Below, piece by piece: positions 11,723 to 23,619 of a DNA stretch of 64,000 bases. A program made the position numbers and the translations under genes. This DNA comes from Pezicula radicicola (Eukaryota > Ascomycota > Leotiomycetes > Helotiales > Dermateaceae): the NCBI GenBank assembly GCA_003008705.1, contig PDUO01000019.1, positions 120,552 to 184,551 on the forward strand, written 5' to 3'. Each line of letters begins with the position of its first letter. Position 1 is the first letter of the stretch. The notes below the pieces were generated by a model, which had not been told where the DNA came from, searched no databases, and worked only from the letters and a program-made list of their open reading frames with translations.

Positions 11723-13105
11723 TCAATCATACCAAATGGCGTTCATACCAAAGCCAGGATCTGTAATATCCAGTCTCGCGACCCTGCATAGAAATTCTTC
11801 GTTCCTGCATACGAGGTTAGCTCGAGAAGGTCCCCAAAAGTGAGACGAAGAGCCTTACCAGCGATAGATCTCAATCCCACCAACTTGATCATCCGTCAAA
11901 GCCAACCACTCATCACTCCAGTCGCATGGACTAACCGCATTACTGTGCCCTCCACTGGTCGGCGTAGGATTCATACATATCTGTCTCTCGATTGCCCCAA
12001 CATCGTTCAACTTGAAGGCAGAGATATACCCGGTTATACCAAAGTCATTCGATCGAGCTGTTGCGTAGAGATATTTGCCAGAATTGGAAAGGAAGACAAC
12101 GTCTGAGCGGTACATTTTGAGGTTTCTGATCCCTGGGAACTGTTAACCGGGGAAAAGAGGTTGGACGGCAGAGGCAAAACTACCGGGAGGGATGAGTGGA
12201 TATTTGACATGCGTGTATACGGGCAAATGCGTGCGCTCATCAATCACATAGACAGCCAGATTATTGCCAGCTTCCATCAAGGCATACAGGTACTTCCCAC
12301 TAGGATGAATAGCTACCCATCTGGGGTGGTCTCCTGGACTCGGAGCCTCTACACTACCGACCAACTCCAGCATGCCCGTCTCGGGATCCTTCTTGTGCGT
12401 CCAAACTTTGTTCTCTCCCATATCGGCAGAATAGAGGTATGATTCGGTAGGATCAAAAACCATTCCGTGGATCTTGGTTCCGTCTCCGTACTTGTAGTTC
12501 TGGATATTCTTGTCCATTCGCCCTTCGCTGTCGACCGAGAATACATTTCCATACTCGGCGTGTTTGTAGAAAGGATTGCCATACACGTTATAAGGTGGCT
12601 TCTTCGCAGCTAAAATGAAAATGGCCCGTGTATTTGTGTCTGCATTTTGGGCGAGTGCTGGAGAAAGATACCTATTAGTACGAGTTAATTGACGAGGGGA
12701 GAAGACATACGATTTCCTCCGATGGGATGCGATGCATGATGTACTATGTCTGTTGGAGCTTTAACTGAGAAGCTCGAGAACTTCTTCATAGCTGCCCCGT
12801 ATATATTCTTCTTCGCATGCTGCGGAGACCTTGTCTTAGTAAATGCTTCGTGGTCTCCTTGTAGGCAGCACACTTACATCGAAGGTCATCCACGAGATTG
12901 ACTCATCGTGCGCAATCTCCGTTCTCTTCACCAGCTCCAAAGTATGGGCTTCATCATCAAAAGCAACTGTATAGATAGCTCCTGGTGGGGTCCACGTCCC
13001 AATCATTAAGTGATGGACCACCATTTTTTGGGTAGACGAGGAAAACAAGCGACGGTTAGAAGCAGCGTAGAATAGTGAAAGCTGAGCTTTGCGTGCAATC
13101 ATCAA
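11723..13105 (-). CDS. Carboxy-cis,cis-muconate cyclase (fungal beta-propeller type)
   Basis: Five exons: 13105 (or 13024)..12878, 12819..12711, 12657..12184, 12132..11859 and 11804..11723. From the second Met (13024) the protein has 361 residues, the usual length, and begins MVVHHLMIGTWTPPGAIY as in the family. It continues with HAKKNIYG, GDGTKIHG, VFDPTESYLY, HPRWVAIHPSGKYLYAL and SGGHSNAVSPC, and ends GFGMNAIWYD. The enzyme lactonises carboxymuconate formed by intradiol cleavage. The third intron has a weak donor (GTAGTT at 12183) but is required by phase and by the family sequence PPGIRNLKMY. Starting at 13105 would add 27 residues rich in Arg and Ser and without acidic residues, which looks like a mitochondrial presequence. 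Divergent from the dioxygenase gene. Confidence 0.9.
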
Positions 13106-13417
13106 TGGTTACTATTCGAGAACGAAGAAAGCGAAAAACAACAAGCTCAGCACAACAGCATGTGACGTTATCACCAAAAAATAAAATAAAATTAGAAGGT
13201 GTGAAGGAGCTGCCGCCCACCTCACCTGTAAGTACCGTCAGTGGGGCGTGGAATGGCGGGGCCGACAAGCTACCAACCATGTAGGAGCAACGCGGGGTCA
13301 GAAGGCGGCATTCTTCAGCGGCAAATACTTCACCCATCATTATACGTCCACGATAGGTGAAACTAATTAGACCTTAATTAGTTAGCCTTCTTGGTCTTTC
13401 TGCCAGCAGAATAATTA

Positions 13418-13488
13418 GGGCACTACAGCCTGTATTTTTCGGGGCATTATAGTCTATATTTTTCAGGGTACTATAGCCTATATTTTAT
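13418..13488. repeat. Three tandem copies of a ~24-bp unit
   Basis: Units GGGCACTACAGCCTGTATTT, GGGCATTATAGTCTATATTT and GGGTACTATAGCCTATATTT follow one another. Between copies the changes are mostly C-to-T or G-to-A. They lie in the divergent promoter between cyclase and dioxygenase. Confidence 0.7.
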
Positions 13489-14087
13489 AATTTTAGGAAG
13501 ACGTTAACTTCAACTCTAAGGCTCTTATGGCCACCGCCTACAGAGCGGTGACCCTTTAAGCTCTAATTGGTTCCGCCCATCGTGGACGTGATAATCCTCT
13601 ATACCCTCGACCTCATTCGTTACTACCAGCTCACTGCGAATCTGACAGCATCCCAGCATCCCAGCCTCGCAGATTCCCAGCCTGTCACAACTCCACGGAT
13701 AGCTTCCACGGTGCAGAGTAATTCCTCCACTCTTATTGGCGTGTGCCGGAGTCGTTCGCCGAAGGAAGAGAATCTGGAGTTGTTTCGAGTAGCTCAACCT
13801 AGGGTCTGGGAGGTACAAATTGGAGTAGCGAGTATCTCAAAAAGCCGACTGCAATGCCGTTTTCGTGACATGGCGGGCTGCTGGAGGGCAGTGCGGCCAA
13901 AGGATGAGTTGTCAAGGATGGTTAGTATTGCTCATGAGATGCTATGAAAGGGTCGCAGTGCCCTTGATGTGCTGTGAAGAATCATCCATCACTTGCCATC
14001 ATCTTTACTGCTCCGCAAGATCAGCCGGATCAATCCATATCCTCATCTTGTAACTCCATAATATATACGCCCCACCAAGTCGCAACA

Positions 14088-15116
14088 ATGGCACAACAAT
14101 CCTCCAGATTCGACCCAAACTTCACCCAAAATGTCATCGATGCCATAGGCCCAAAGACTGAGCCCCGAACCCGCGAAATCTTTACCTCTCTTCTCAGACA
14201 TATCCACGACTTTGCGAGAGAAGTCGAATTAACCACGGACGAGTGGATGGCTGGCGTTCATTTCATAAATGCCATTGGACAAATTAGTGATGCGAAGAGA
14301 AATGAGGGGCAAAGAATCTCAGATGTGATTGGATTAGAATCGTGAGTGCATCCTCATGCGACGACGGTATACTAACCTGCCGAACAGTCTCGTTGACGAG
14401 ATCGCCCACAAACTTGCTACGGAATCCCCAGACGATGCGCCAACCTCCTCATCTATCCTCGGCCCCTTCTGGTCACCGAATGCACCATGGCGCGAGAACG
14501 GCGACTCCGTCGTCATGTCGCCCCACAATGGACAGGTTGCATTGATGCACGGCGTTGTCTCCGACTTCGTGACAAAGAAGCCCATCGCAAATGCCACCTT
14601 CGATTTCTGGCAGGCCTCGAGTAACGGAAAGTACGATTTCCAGGACCCAGATAACCAGGTGGATAACAACTTGAGAGGGAAATTCAAGACAAACGAGAAG
14701 GGAGAATATTGGTTCTACTGCCTGAAGCCAACAGCATACTCTCTTCCTACCGATGGTTAGTAATCCTCTAGGAGCTGTTTGGAATACAACTAACACCTTT
14801 TCCAGGCCCTGCAGGAACTCTCTTTAAGATCCTTGACCGCCATCCATTCCGTCCCGCACACATCCATCTCATGATCTCACACCCAGACTACAAGCAAGTC
14901 GTAACCCAAATCTTCCCCAAAGACGATCAATACCTTGCAACCGACACCGTCTTTGCTGTGAAGGACGACTTAGTTGTTGATTTCAAGCCAAAAACCGACG
15001 ATCCAAAGGCGCAGTTGGACTTGTTGTACAATGTTATCTTGGCACCAAAGGGTTATGAGGGCATTGCCAGTGCGCCAGCGCAAGGCGGTTCTGCTAGTGT
15101 GCAAGCGAGATTGTAG
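14088..15116 (+). CDS. Intradiol ring-cleavage dioxygenase (catechol/hydroxyquinol 1,2-type)
   Basis: Exons 14088..14341, 14388..14755 and 14806..15116 give 310 residues. Residues about 10-110 form the helical N-terminal dimerisation domain ([37 protein letters not shown]), which is followed by SSILGPFW. The non-haem Fe(III) ligands are in place: Tyr167 (GKYDFQ), Tyr202 (AYSLPTDGP), His226 and His228 in RPAHIH, with the conserved Arg223. The enzyme would open catechol, hydroxyquinol or a related diol between the hydroxyls in the cytosol. Sequence alone does not settle the substrate. The presence of a carboxymuconate cyclase next door leaves protocatechuate-like or hydroxyquinol substrates open. 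Confidence 0.9.
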
Positions 15117-18060
15117 TGTGGACTTTTTGATTCTGACTTTGAATGCGTATTCTTTTAGGAGCCCGGTCAGAATCCCTTGGGCGGGAGTAATGCCTTCATG
15201 ATTCACTGTATATTCGATTCCAATGATATTTCACATGTATATAATACCATACGATTTATCCGACTCTCCATTGAAATTTGACTGCTGCATGTTGAATAGG
15301 TCTCGAGTCGTCACCCTTGATTCATCCATCCTCTTGTGAATCCGTTCATGGGTACCTCGTCTACTCGCAATGAAATTAATTTGCAAGTGCTGGTTGAATC
15401 ACTCATTTTTATTAGAAATTGGTTGTAGTTGGTGGGTTTGCATTGAGCAGGTTGATGTAGTGATGGGATTGAAGAATTGAAGACTTGAAGTAAACTCGTT
15501 GGTGACGCGAAGTTTCGCGAAGGTGTTCCAAGATCACGTGAATTCGCGTTTACCCCTGCAAAACTTGGACTCGACCTCTGGCAAGACCATATGTTACTAG
15601 TAAAATCAAACCCGGCTCTGCCAGTCGTTGGTTCTGGAGGGTAATTGAGAAAGTTTTGAGTTAGTAATGAGCCTTGTGGAAGAAACTCTTTTGTGCGCAA
15701 GACACGAGAGAGGCTAGTTTTGACACCACCAAGCTCTAGTGCCTAGTGATAGGGCGGATCCTGATACGTGTATGTATAATGAACAATTGATATAGGACGC
15801 ACTCTGTATAACTGTTGTAAGAGTTTAATTAAAAGAAAAGAGGTGGATTTTCCAAATGCCTTACTCATCAGTATATTCTATTATGTCAATTACTTACTCT
15901 CATCAAAAAAAATCCAAACAGCTTTATAAAACTATGTATCCGCATCTTATATGCTTCGTGGCTTCTTAATAAAATACTCACATGTATGTGCTACAAAATC
16001 TAATGTTTTAACTAGCCCTCCAAAATTCACTGCAAACCCTCATATAGACAAAACACATAACAAAACATCAAAGGGAGGCAGAATGATAACAGGACATTAG
16101 TCTACTAGGAATCAATAAACCTGCTAGATAAGTCCCATAATGGATCTTTACAACATATAGATAGTAGAGGAAAACTCGCAAATTTTATAAAGCAGTTATG
16201 TTGTCACTTTATTCTATCTTATCAAGCTAAAGATTACTTTTTTCTTAATCCCTAAAAGTTAGTATTTCAATATAAATGCCGCCAGAATCTCGCCTAGCAA
16301 AGATTCTGGAAAACTACTATTAGGTGGTGCCGCATTTATATATATAACTCCTTTGGGATTGTTATTATAGATGGACTACAGCCTGGTCAATCGTTCATCA
16401 ATAGTGTGTACTGTGCTTGTGTATAAACAAAAGTGTATTATGTAGGGTAAAAGGGAGATCTACCACGAGAATAGAATTCAAAAAGTATGTATGGACACTA
16501 TTCTCGATTAAGTGATTTAAAAGGTTTAGTTAGGTATAACCATTTAATCTTTATTTACAGACACGAAGAAAAGATGAATAGTGTTCAACTAAGAATGAAC
16601 GACTTTGGCATTAGAAGAGAAGACAAGGTAATAATAGTAAGCGTAATGTTATGCCTAAAACTTTGGATCTACTAGGAGATGTAGTCATTCCGAAACTTTG
16701 ATGTTTGTATTAATCTACTGTTATTCAAGCTACACTATCGTTCGGATTTCGATTCATGACTTTTGGCTTAACTTTCACTTTTACTTAAGAAAACCGTATG
16801 TGGGAAGGTCATATAGATAAGGACAATATGAGGCACTTTCGATCATTTCCATGGGTCATAGATGGAAAGGGTAGTGTTGGCTTAGATATCACAGATTCCT
16901 CTATCATCATAATAATCGAGCCCTGGTGGAATAAGAAGTCCAGGTCTGTGTGCGCACCTTTAGACTGGGACATAAAGAGGAAGTGACAGACATCTTAGCA
17001 AGAGGCACCCCAAATTTGAACTTGTGATGGTATCTATAAGAATCTATTTTAACAAGCTATCTCTACCCTTATCAAATGACAAGACACAGTAGCCTAACAA
17101 CAAGTCTCTAACTGCTACCTTAAGCATTGATACTAGCTTAAAAGTAAAATTTTCTAAGCATAATATGCAAACGCCAGATACTTAGCTTAGTAATCTTACA
17201 TATGAACTTGCGCGTAGATCAACTTGTAGAGAACTTGTACTTTGCTCTGTCACAATTGGTACGTTGCGAGAACAGGCTTTTGCATTCCATCAGACCTGTC
17301 GTGGTTTCTGTAGATTAAATTAAACCGAAATCAAAGCCCCAGGCGTTGCTAGAAGATTTGTAAACTTATAAATCCTTATAGATTAACTTATCACTGACTC
17401 TCTAAAACGCTCATTTGTATAAATTTGATTGTCTATGCCATTATCTTACTATTATATAACACACTTGGAGTGATTATACCAATCGCCATTAAACCTATTT
17501 AGCATCAAAGAACGGTATTACCAACTAAATTAAGCCTTAACAACCCTTAGTAGAGCTACTATTACTAATCATTGCAATTTTTTTTTTAAAAAAAAACCAG
17601 AAAAGTAATAAGTTAAAAAGATAAGAAGATAGCCTTTACCTATTATCACTATGGAATCACTTCAGGGGTATAACTGTAAAATAGACTTATTTACTATATT
17701 CCTTCTCCTAAACAACCTAATTCTTCTACTTTAACACCGCTCATTTCCTAACCCAAGCAAGGTTTCCCGTCCATCGTATCAAATTCCAGAGGCCGCAAAA
17801 CCTCACATATTCAAGCACTCTTATGAAGCTGTTCTAGTCAGCATTTTGCATTGTAGGAATTAAGATTGATACAATTAACACTCTTAAGAGAGCATAAAGT
17901 AACACTTACACCAAGACAGACTCGTGAGTCAAGGGTCTTCCTTATACCTTACTTTACTTTCCTCCTATGGAAGGAAGTATTTAGTACGAATCAAACCAAC
18001 TAGCGATTGAATAAAATCGTTTTACTTTTCCAATTCTCGATATATCCTTTTCAATTCAAT
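15117..18060. other. AT-rich gene-less island
   Basis: Nearly 3 kb, very rich in TA steps and poor in coding signal, with a T10/A9 run near 17577. Short frames at 15311-15700 and 16487-16986 have no recognisable content. It could be a RIP-mutated transposon remnant; no transposase or reverse transcriptase motif survives that I can see. Confidence 0.4.
16270..16341. repeat. Nested inverted repeat
   Basis: Outer arms ATATAAATGC (16270-16279) and GCATTTATAT (16332-16341) enclose inner arms CCAGAATCT (16282-16290) and AGATTCTGG (16301-16309). The layout could form a cruciform or be the remnant of a transposon end. Confidence 0.55.
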
Positions 18061-20023
18061 TCACACCAACAAAACTATCCCCTGCGGTGATTTCTTCAAA
18101 AGCTCAGACCATTCCCAACCTTTACTATCCATCGAATCTCTTTGCTCCCAACACCTTTCCATGCACTTCAGAGCTGCGTCTAAATTCCCGAAATTGTTCC
18201 CAGTTTCGCCCACGCTTTGCAAAATGTCTCTAAAAAAGCTTTCCTGCCCAGGTAATGCCATGCTGCCCGTTATGCATAATGGCCATACTAGAGCTCGCAG
18301 ACGATCTAGTGATGGTGGTGGAGATAGCAAGCTCATATTGTCGATTACGCACTTTTGGATCTCTGGAAGATCTGGCTGTGGACCCGAAACAACAACGTGC
18401 AAGTAGATAAGAGCTGCATTCGCAAAAAGCCGAGTAATCGATGAGATGTGCTGTGTGTTGGTGGGCTGATGAGGACGAACGCCGCTTACCTGAGTTGGGG
18501 TGGGAATTGCCACTTCCAACTCACCGAGATTCCGTTGAACTGCTTCTTCAATGCATCTTGACCTATCAACTAGTTCTACCATACTTAATTTTCCAATCTC
18601 CTTCATCTCGTGCTTCCACGCATCAAGAGCTGCGATTTCTCCAATGGCGCTGACTGTCCAATTCTGGCAGCCCATCAGATCATCAATCAGTATTGTCGTG
18701 CTATCATTTGCGAGTAAAGTTTGATGATAGCTTTGTAGCTTTGGCTTGCTTTTCAATGAGATGGCTGACATTGTATCAATCCAGAGTAGAACACACGTGA
18801 AGAAGCGAAACGAAGCTTCGTCCGCAATGCATGGCATTATTGCACCCCATATCTTGAATAGCTTGTCGGGTATAAGCTCTGATCTGAGGATAATGAGTAG
18901 TTGCTCATAATCGTGGTTAACTTGACTCAAGACCTGCTTAAACACACCGCATGCGGCGTTGAGATGGATAGGCCAGTCCTGCGTGATACCACTAAATACC
19001 TATACAGGGTTATTGAGGGTTAGGGACTAGGATAATAGGTAAATCAAGGCCACAAACCTCGAAATACAAAAGTTGAACTATAGCACCCAGAGCTCGAACA
19101 GCTAACACTAAGCTCTTGGGCTGTGACAAGTTGGTGCATTTGTTCATACTCGATTGTAGCTCCTGAATCGATAGTAAATGATGCTTTTGTAACTGAACCC
19201 AGCAAGCATCGACACAAGGAGCATGCTTTGGGTTCGGAGACAAGATGATTGCCTGATAGTAGGCAGATAAAGATAATGCAGGGTGATAAAGTGCCTTTGA
19301 GCGGATTAAAGTGGACAAGATCCATGACCGACCGCCACCAAGAGGACTGGGTGAGTAGAATGGAAATTGAAGAGGGAAAACATAATCCAGATAACCCATT
19401 AGGAGAGACTCTTGAAAATCTCCAAAGATGTCTGGCACCTGAAGTGTCAAGAGCAATGGGCAATCACGATCTCTATCATCAATGCGTGTACTTATATTGT
19501 AGGCATCGGTATTATCTGAAATTGATGATGCTTCAAATCTGATATTTGGGTTGGCTGAAGAGGCATTAGATTCGGTTCTAGGCGGTGTGGAGATTTGGAC
19601 TTGGCTCCCAGAACCTTCTTCTGTTCTCTGATCTCCTAAGATAGCTGGTGAAGAGAGAGTACCTGTAGGCGTATTATTGAGAGACCCACTTGTAATGATG
19701 AGTGGGCCAAAGCTATTGCTGTGCTCATCATCGTTGTTTGCTATTGTGTCTTCCCGAGAGGCATTCTCATTTACTTTCCGGGTATTGCGAAGTACCGCAC
19801 GACGACTCGTAGTCTTTCTAATAGAAAGCTTGAGCTCAACCAATGAGCCCTTCTCCCTTTCGCCGCCGTCCATCCATTCAGGTTTCTGTTCTTCGAAATG
19901 ACAGGTGATTCCTAAGGACTCGCATACCTGGCACACTGGTTTTCGCTCATCGCACTTCTTGTGCCTTAATCGGCAAGTCCAACAACCAGCTTTACTAAGG
20001 ATTCTCGTGCTTGTAGGCTTCAT
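18061..20023 (-). CDS. Zn2Cys6 transcription factor
   Basis: Exon 1 is 20023..19058 and exon 2 is 18999..18061, giving 634 residues. The N-terminus has the binuclear cluster GCWTCRLRHKKCDERKPVC followed by Cys34 and Cys41 (spacing CX2CX6CX6CX2CX6C). The rest resembles the fungal-specific regulatory domain, with YFEVFSGITQDWPIHLNAAC formed across the splice. An upstream in-frame ATG at 20047 adds eight residues (MLLALVLA); I prefer 20023 because MKPTSTRILSKAGCWTC is the usual beginning. Nuclear DNA-binding regulator. It is divergent from the NmrA-like gene and about 3 kb from the ring-cleavage cluster, so it may control either; this is inference. Confidence 0.88.
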
Positions 20024-20825
20024 GGCGAGTACTAGAGCCAACAACACAAAGAAGGTTAGTCAGTTACTTGAAAGCCTGGACTCATTGCCTCGAGTCGTGA
20101 GCGGCGAGCCGGGTCTCTGTCACAGATTCTCGTATTGGTCCAGCCAAGCTTCAAATTGATCTAGAATTCCAGGTTGTTATTGCAGGCAGGCGATTCTGTC
20201 CACATTCATTGATCATTGGATGTTGTTTGTTCAAGGAAGGACGTCTGAAGAAGGAACAGTCCGTGACCACCGCCGTAACAAGTCCTCTCAGTGTACGTAA
20301 TCAAACTAGTGCATCATGAGGAAGGGCGAGCCGAGAGGGAATAGCAAAGCGGAAAGTGGACCCGGTGATAAATGTCATTAAGCGACGACCCCCCTAAGTC
20401 CCACCAGAGGTGAGCGCTAAGTTGGGTCTTTCCCGGAAGCAAGAAAGTTCCGAATGCTTTGAATTAGTACATAAAGTGCGATAGACTGTTTCTTCTCTAG
20501 GTGGGGTAATGCGAGCCGACGTAAAGTCTACTTAGACGGTGAGATGTCAGGTGGACCCGAAATCATGAATACAGCCAAGTTGCATGTAAGACATTGATAA
20601 ACTTACAAATAATGCTAGCTAGCCGGTATGTTAAAGATCCGAAATCCTCTTCCATGTAGAATCCAACAGACTTAAAACTCTTGGAGAAGAGTGCTGAATG
20701 CCGACAGTAGAGTATAAAGACTACACAGAGTCTTGCAACAGATACTTCGATAGTTTACTTCTCAACTCCTTCTCAATCGCCTACATTCCCCCAGTTTCCA
20801 CAACACATCAAGCCCATCAATCAAA
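20024..20825. other. Divergent promoter region
   Basis: Shared upstream DNA of the Zn2Cys6 regulator (minus) and the NmrA-like reductase (plus). Apart from a TATA-like box I see no gene in it. Confidence 0.45.
20713..20718 (+). promoter_or_regulatory. TATA-like box
   Basis: TATAAA lies 108 bp before the ATG of the NmrA-like gene, within GAGTATAAAGACT. It is followed by a pyrimidine-rich leader. Position fits a core promoter; not proven. Confidence 0.4.
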
Positions 20826-21965
20826 ATGGTCAACGTCGCAGTAGCAGGCGGAACCGGTAAAGTCGGTAAAACCATTGTCGAAGTCCTGAAAGAGAACTCA
20901 AAGCACAATGTATTCGTACTCACGCGAAAGGTGCCTATACAACCCCCTGCATGCAATCAATATACTAAAATGATTATAATTAGCAACCAGAGATCGTCGA
21001 TCCTAAGATAAACCACCTCATCATCGATTACACAGATATCAACTCGATGAAAAAGGTCTTAAAGAGCAACAACATCCACACAGTGATATCCTGCCTCTCA
21101 GTCCTTGACGAACAAGCCGGAACAGCAGAAATCAACCTGGCCAAAGCATCTGCAGAATCTGATGCAAAGCGTTTCATCACAAGCGATTGGGGAACGCGTT
21201 GGCCATTTGAGTAAGTAAGAATGGATCCAATTGTTGAGACTTTCTTTTTCCTTTTCTTTTTTGAGGAAATTCAGTTCATGACTGACATAAGAATAGTGCT
21301 GTGGCATATATGCCACATCTGAAATATAGGCAGGAAGCTATGGATTTCTTGAGAACGACCAACTTGGAATGGACTCGTTACCATAATGGATACTTTCTGG
21401 ATTACTATGGTGTGCCATACATCAAGAGTCACCTCTCACCGGCCGCTTTTGCCATCGATATGCAGAACAAGATGGCTGGTATTCCAGGGACTGGAAACGA
21501 GCCTGTGGCATTTACGTACACGATCGATCTTGCTAAATTTGTGTCTGCTTCGTTGGATCTTGCGAAGTGGGATGAGGAAACTATCGTGATTGGTGATAAG
21601 ATCACGTTCAACGAGTTTGTCAAATTGGCAGAAGAGGCAAGAGGTATGTACATCTTCTATCTTACACGGTTTATGTAGTTTGGTACTTCGGATTCTAATT
21701 TGCTTTAACAGGATGCAAATTCGCTGTGGTCTACGACGACATGGCAAAGTTGAGCACTTACCAAGTCTCTGAACTTCCATCTCACGTCCATGTCTATCCC
21801 TTCTTCCCCAAAGAGCGTTTGCAATACATGCTTGCGGTTTTCGGTCGTTGGGTCGTTGAGGGTTTCTTTGATTTGCCGGAGGATAAGTCGTTGAATAAGA
21901 AATTTCCCGAGATTAAGACTATGACAGCCGTTCAACTTGTGGAGATGGCTTGGAAGGGCCAGTAA
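20826..21965 (+). CDS. NmrA-like / isoflavone-reductase-like NAD(P)-binding protein
   Basis: Exons 20826..20930, 20984..21210, 21297..21643 and 21712..21965 give 310 residues. The N-terminal Rossmann motif is GGTGKVG (residues 8-14), followed by FVLTRK. Later segments are typical of the NmrA/phenylcoumaran-reductase group: RFITSDWGTRWPF, YRQEAMDFLRTTNLEWT, YHNGYFLDYYG and the C-terminal FGRWVVEGFFDLP. Likely a cytosolic NAD(P)H-dependent reductase or a redox-sensing regulator acting on a small aromatic or other substrate; the family does not fix the reaction. It has a divergent promoter with the Zn2Cys6 gene and an SDR gene just downstream on the same strand. Confidence 0.85.
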
Positions 21966-22653
21966 ACATATTTATAGATGTTGAAGCCTCAGCTTACTGG
22001 CCCTTGGCTAAGTCTGAACAGTCCCTGAATATCTGTAGATTCTCTACCGAATGCTATCCTTACTCTCCCACTGATTTGGAGGCCTTGTTTGTAGTTTGCG
22101 CTAGTGAAGTGGTTGTGAGAAACATTCAATTTTGAAATTAGCGTTGATGCCATTCTTATTTTCCATACCGTCCGAATAAACCGGAGATTAGGAATCTTGG
22201 TGTTTATAATTGGAGAGTCAAGCCGACTAAATATACTAATGTAACAACATGTAAGTATAAATATTATGTTGGTGATGAGTATACTACCATGACACCTTTC
22301 AACCACCGAATACTTCCATTTGCTAAATGAAGTTGCTAAATAAAGACAACAACCCTTACAGTTGACAAGGAGATTTTGGAATTGTCGGCGAGTCGGAACT
22401 CTGGTCAAGTTCGCGTTGAGGCCTTGGTGGCACAGCAGGAAGGATAGTGGCCGATTAACTCCACTACCTCCTTTAAATCCGAACCACACAAGGCCACGAA
22501 TTGGCATATCAAAAACTCCCCAACCCGGGGACGCTTTAAATTCTTGGGAACAGTCGCGTTGTTTGCTTCATTATTACCAGTTGTCTGCGTACTCTCGAAG
22601 TTCAGCTTGTGTCCTTTCAAGCTTCTGAAAGCAGCATAGGCTGGTCCAGAAAC
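21966..22653. other. Spacer between two oxidoreductase genes
   Basis: 3' region of the NmrA-like gene and promoter of the SDR gene. No further gene recognised. Confidence 0.4.
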
Positions 22654-23619
22654 ATGGCTTCCAATCAAACTATTGTTCTCATTACCGGTCAGTAGCGCCA
22701 TAGCCTAACTTCAAAGCTCACTTGAGTTATGTGAGTTACGAGTTACTCAAGCCATGTCCATGTTTCCATTATTGGATACTTTAAAGTAGGGTATGTTTCG
22801 GCCTCTAGAAACGCTACTGACGTCAACTGGCTGTAGGCGCAAATCAAGGTGTTGGTTTCGAAACTGCCAAAAGCCTCATTCTGGCTGACGCTAAATATCA
22901 TGTGTTGATCGGAAGCCGTGATCCTCTCAAGGGCAAACATGCTGTCGCGAATATAAATGCACTCCCTGCCGAGTTACTGAGTTAGTTGAAGTCGGAAAGC
23001 GAGCGTCACACAGAAATCAGCACTGGTAGTAGCAACAGAAGGAACTTTCTCATCTATCCAACTTGATGTAACTTCTGAGGATTCAGTCGATGCAGCAGCC
23101 AAGCAGGTCGAGGACAGCTACGGTCGCCTGGACGTACTCGTGAATAATGCAGGGACTTCAGGTTTAGATGGCCCTTCTCCTCGAGACACAATTCGAACAG
23201 TCTATGCTGTCAATGTGTTCGGTGCGGTAAGCACCACAGAAGCTTTCCTGCCCCTACTCAAGAAGGCAGCTGCGCCACGCCTAATCTTTGTATCTTCCAG
23301 GACTGGTTCCATAACGCACGCTTCAGACCCAACCCACAGGATGCATATCGCTAGAGGTATGGAGTATAGATCTAGCAAGACGGCTTTGAACATGATTATG
23401 GTCCAGTACTGGTTAAAGACGAAAGACGAGGGGTTTAAGGTTTTTGGTGCTGATCCAGGGCTGATTGCCACAAACTTGACAAATAACCCGCAGTCATTGA
23501 GAGAAAGAGGGGCCGCGGAGCCAGAGGTTGGTGGAGAGAGAATTGCTACAGTTGTGAGAGGAGACAGGGATGCTGATACTGGGAAAGTCTGTGGAGAGTA
23601 TGGAGTCTGTCCATGGTGA
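22654..23619 (+). CDS. Short-chain dehydrogenase/reductase (SDR)
   Basis: Exons 22654..22687, 22837..22980 and 23039..23619 give 252 residues. The first splice rebuilds the cofactor motif ITGANQGVGFE. Further motifs are LDVLVNNAG, the Ser of FVSSRTGS, and the catalytic Tyr-x-x-x-Lys in EYRSSKTALNM, followed by ADPGLIATNL. Cytosolic NAD(P)-dependent alcohol/carbonyl oxidoreductase; substrate unknown. The second intron (22981-23038) was chosen because acceptor CAACAG keeps the phase and gives LLKGTFSSIQLDV; an alternative acceptor 18 nt upstream would add six residues. Confidence 0.85.

Noticed and set aside
13567..13947. 126-residue plus-strand frame before the dioxygenase
   Set aside because: No recognisable content; overlaps the promoter region of two well-supported genes.
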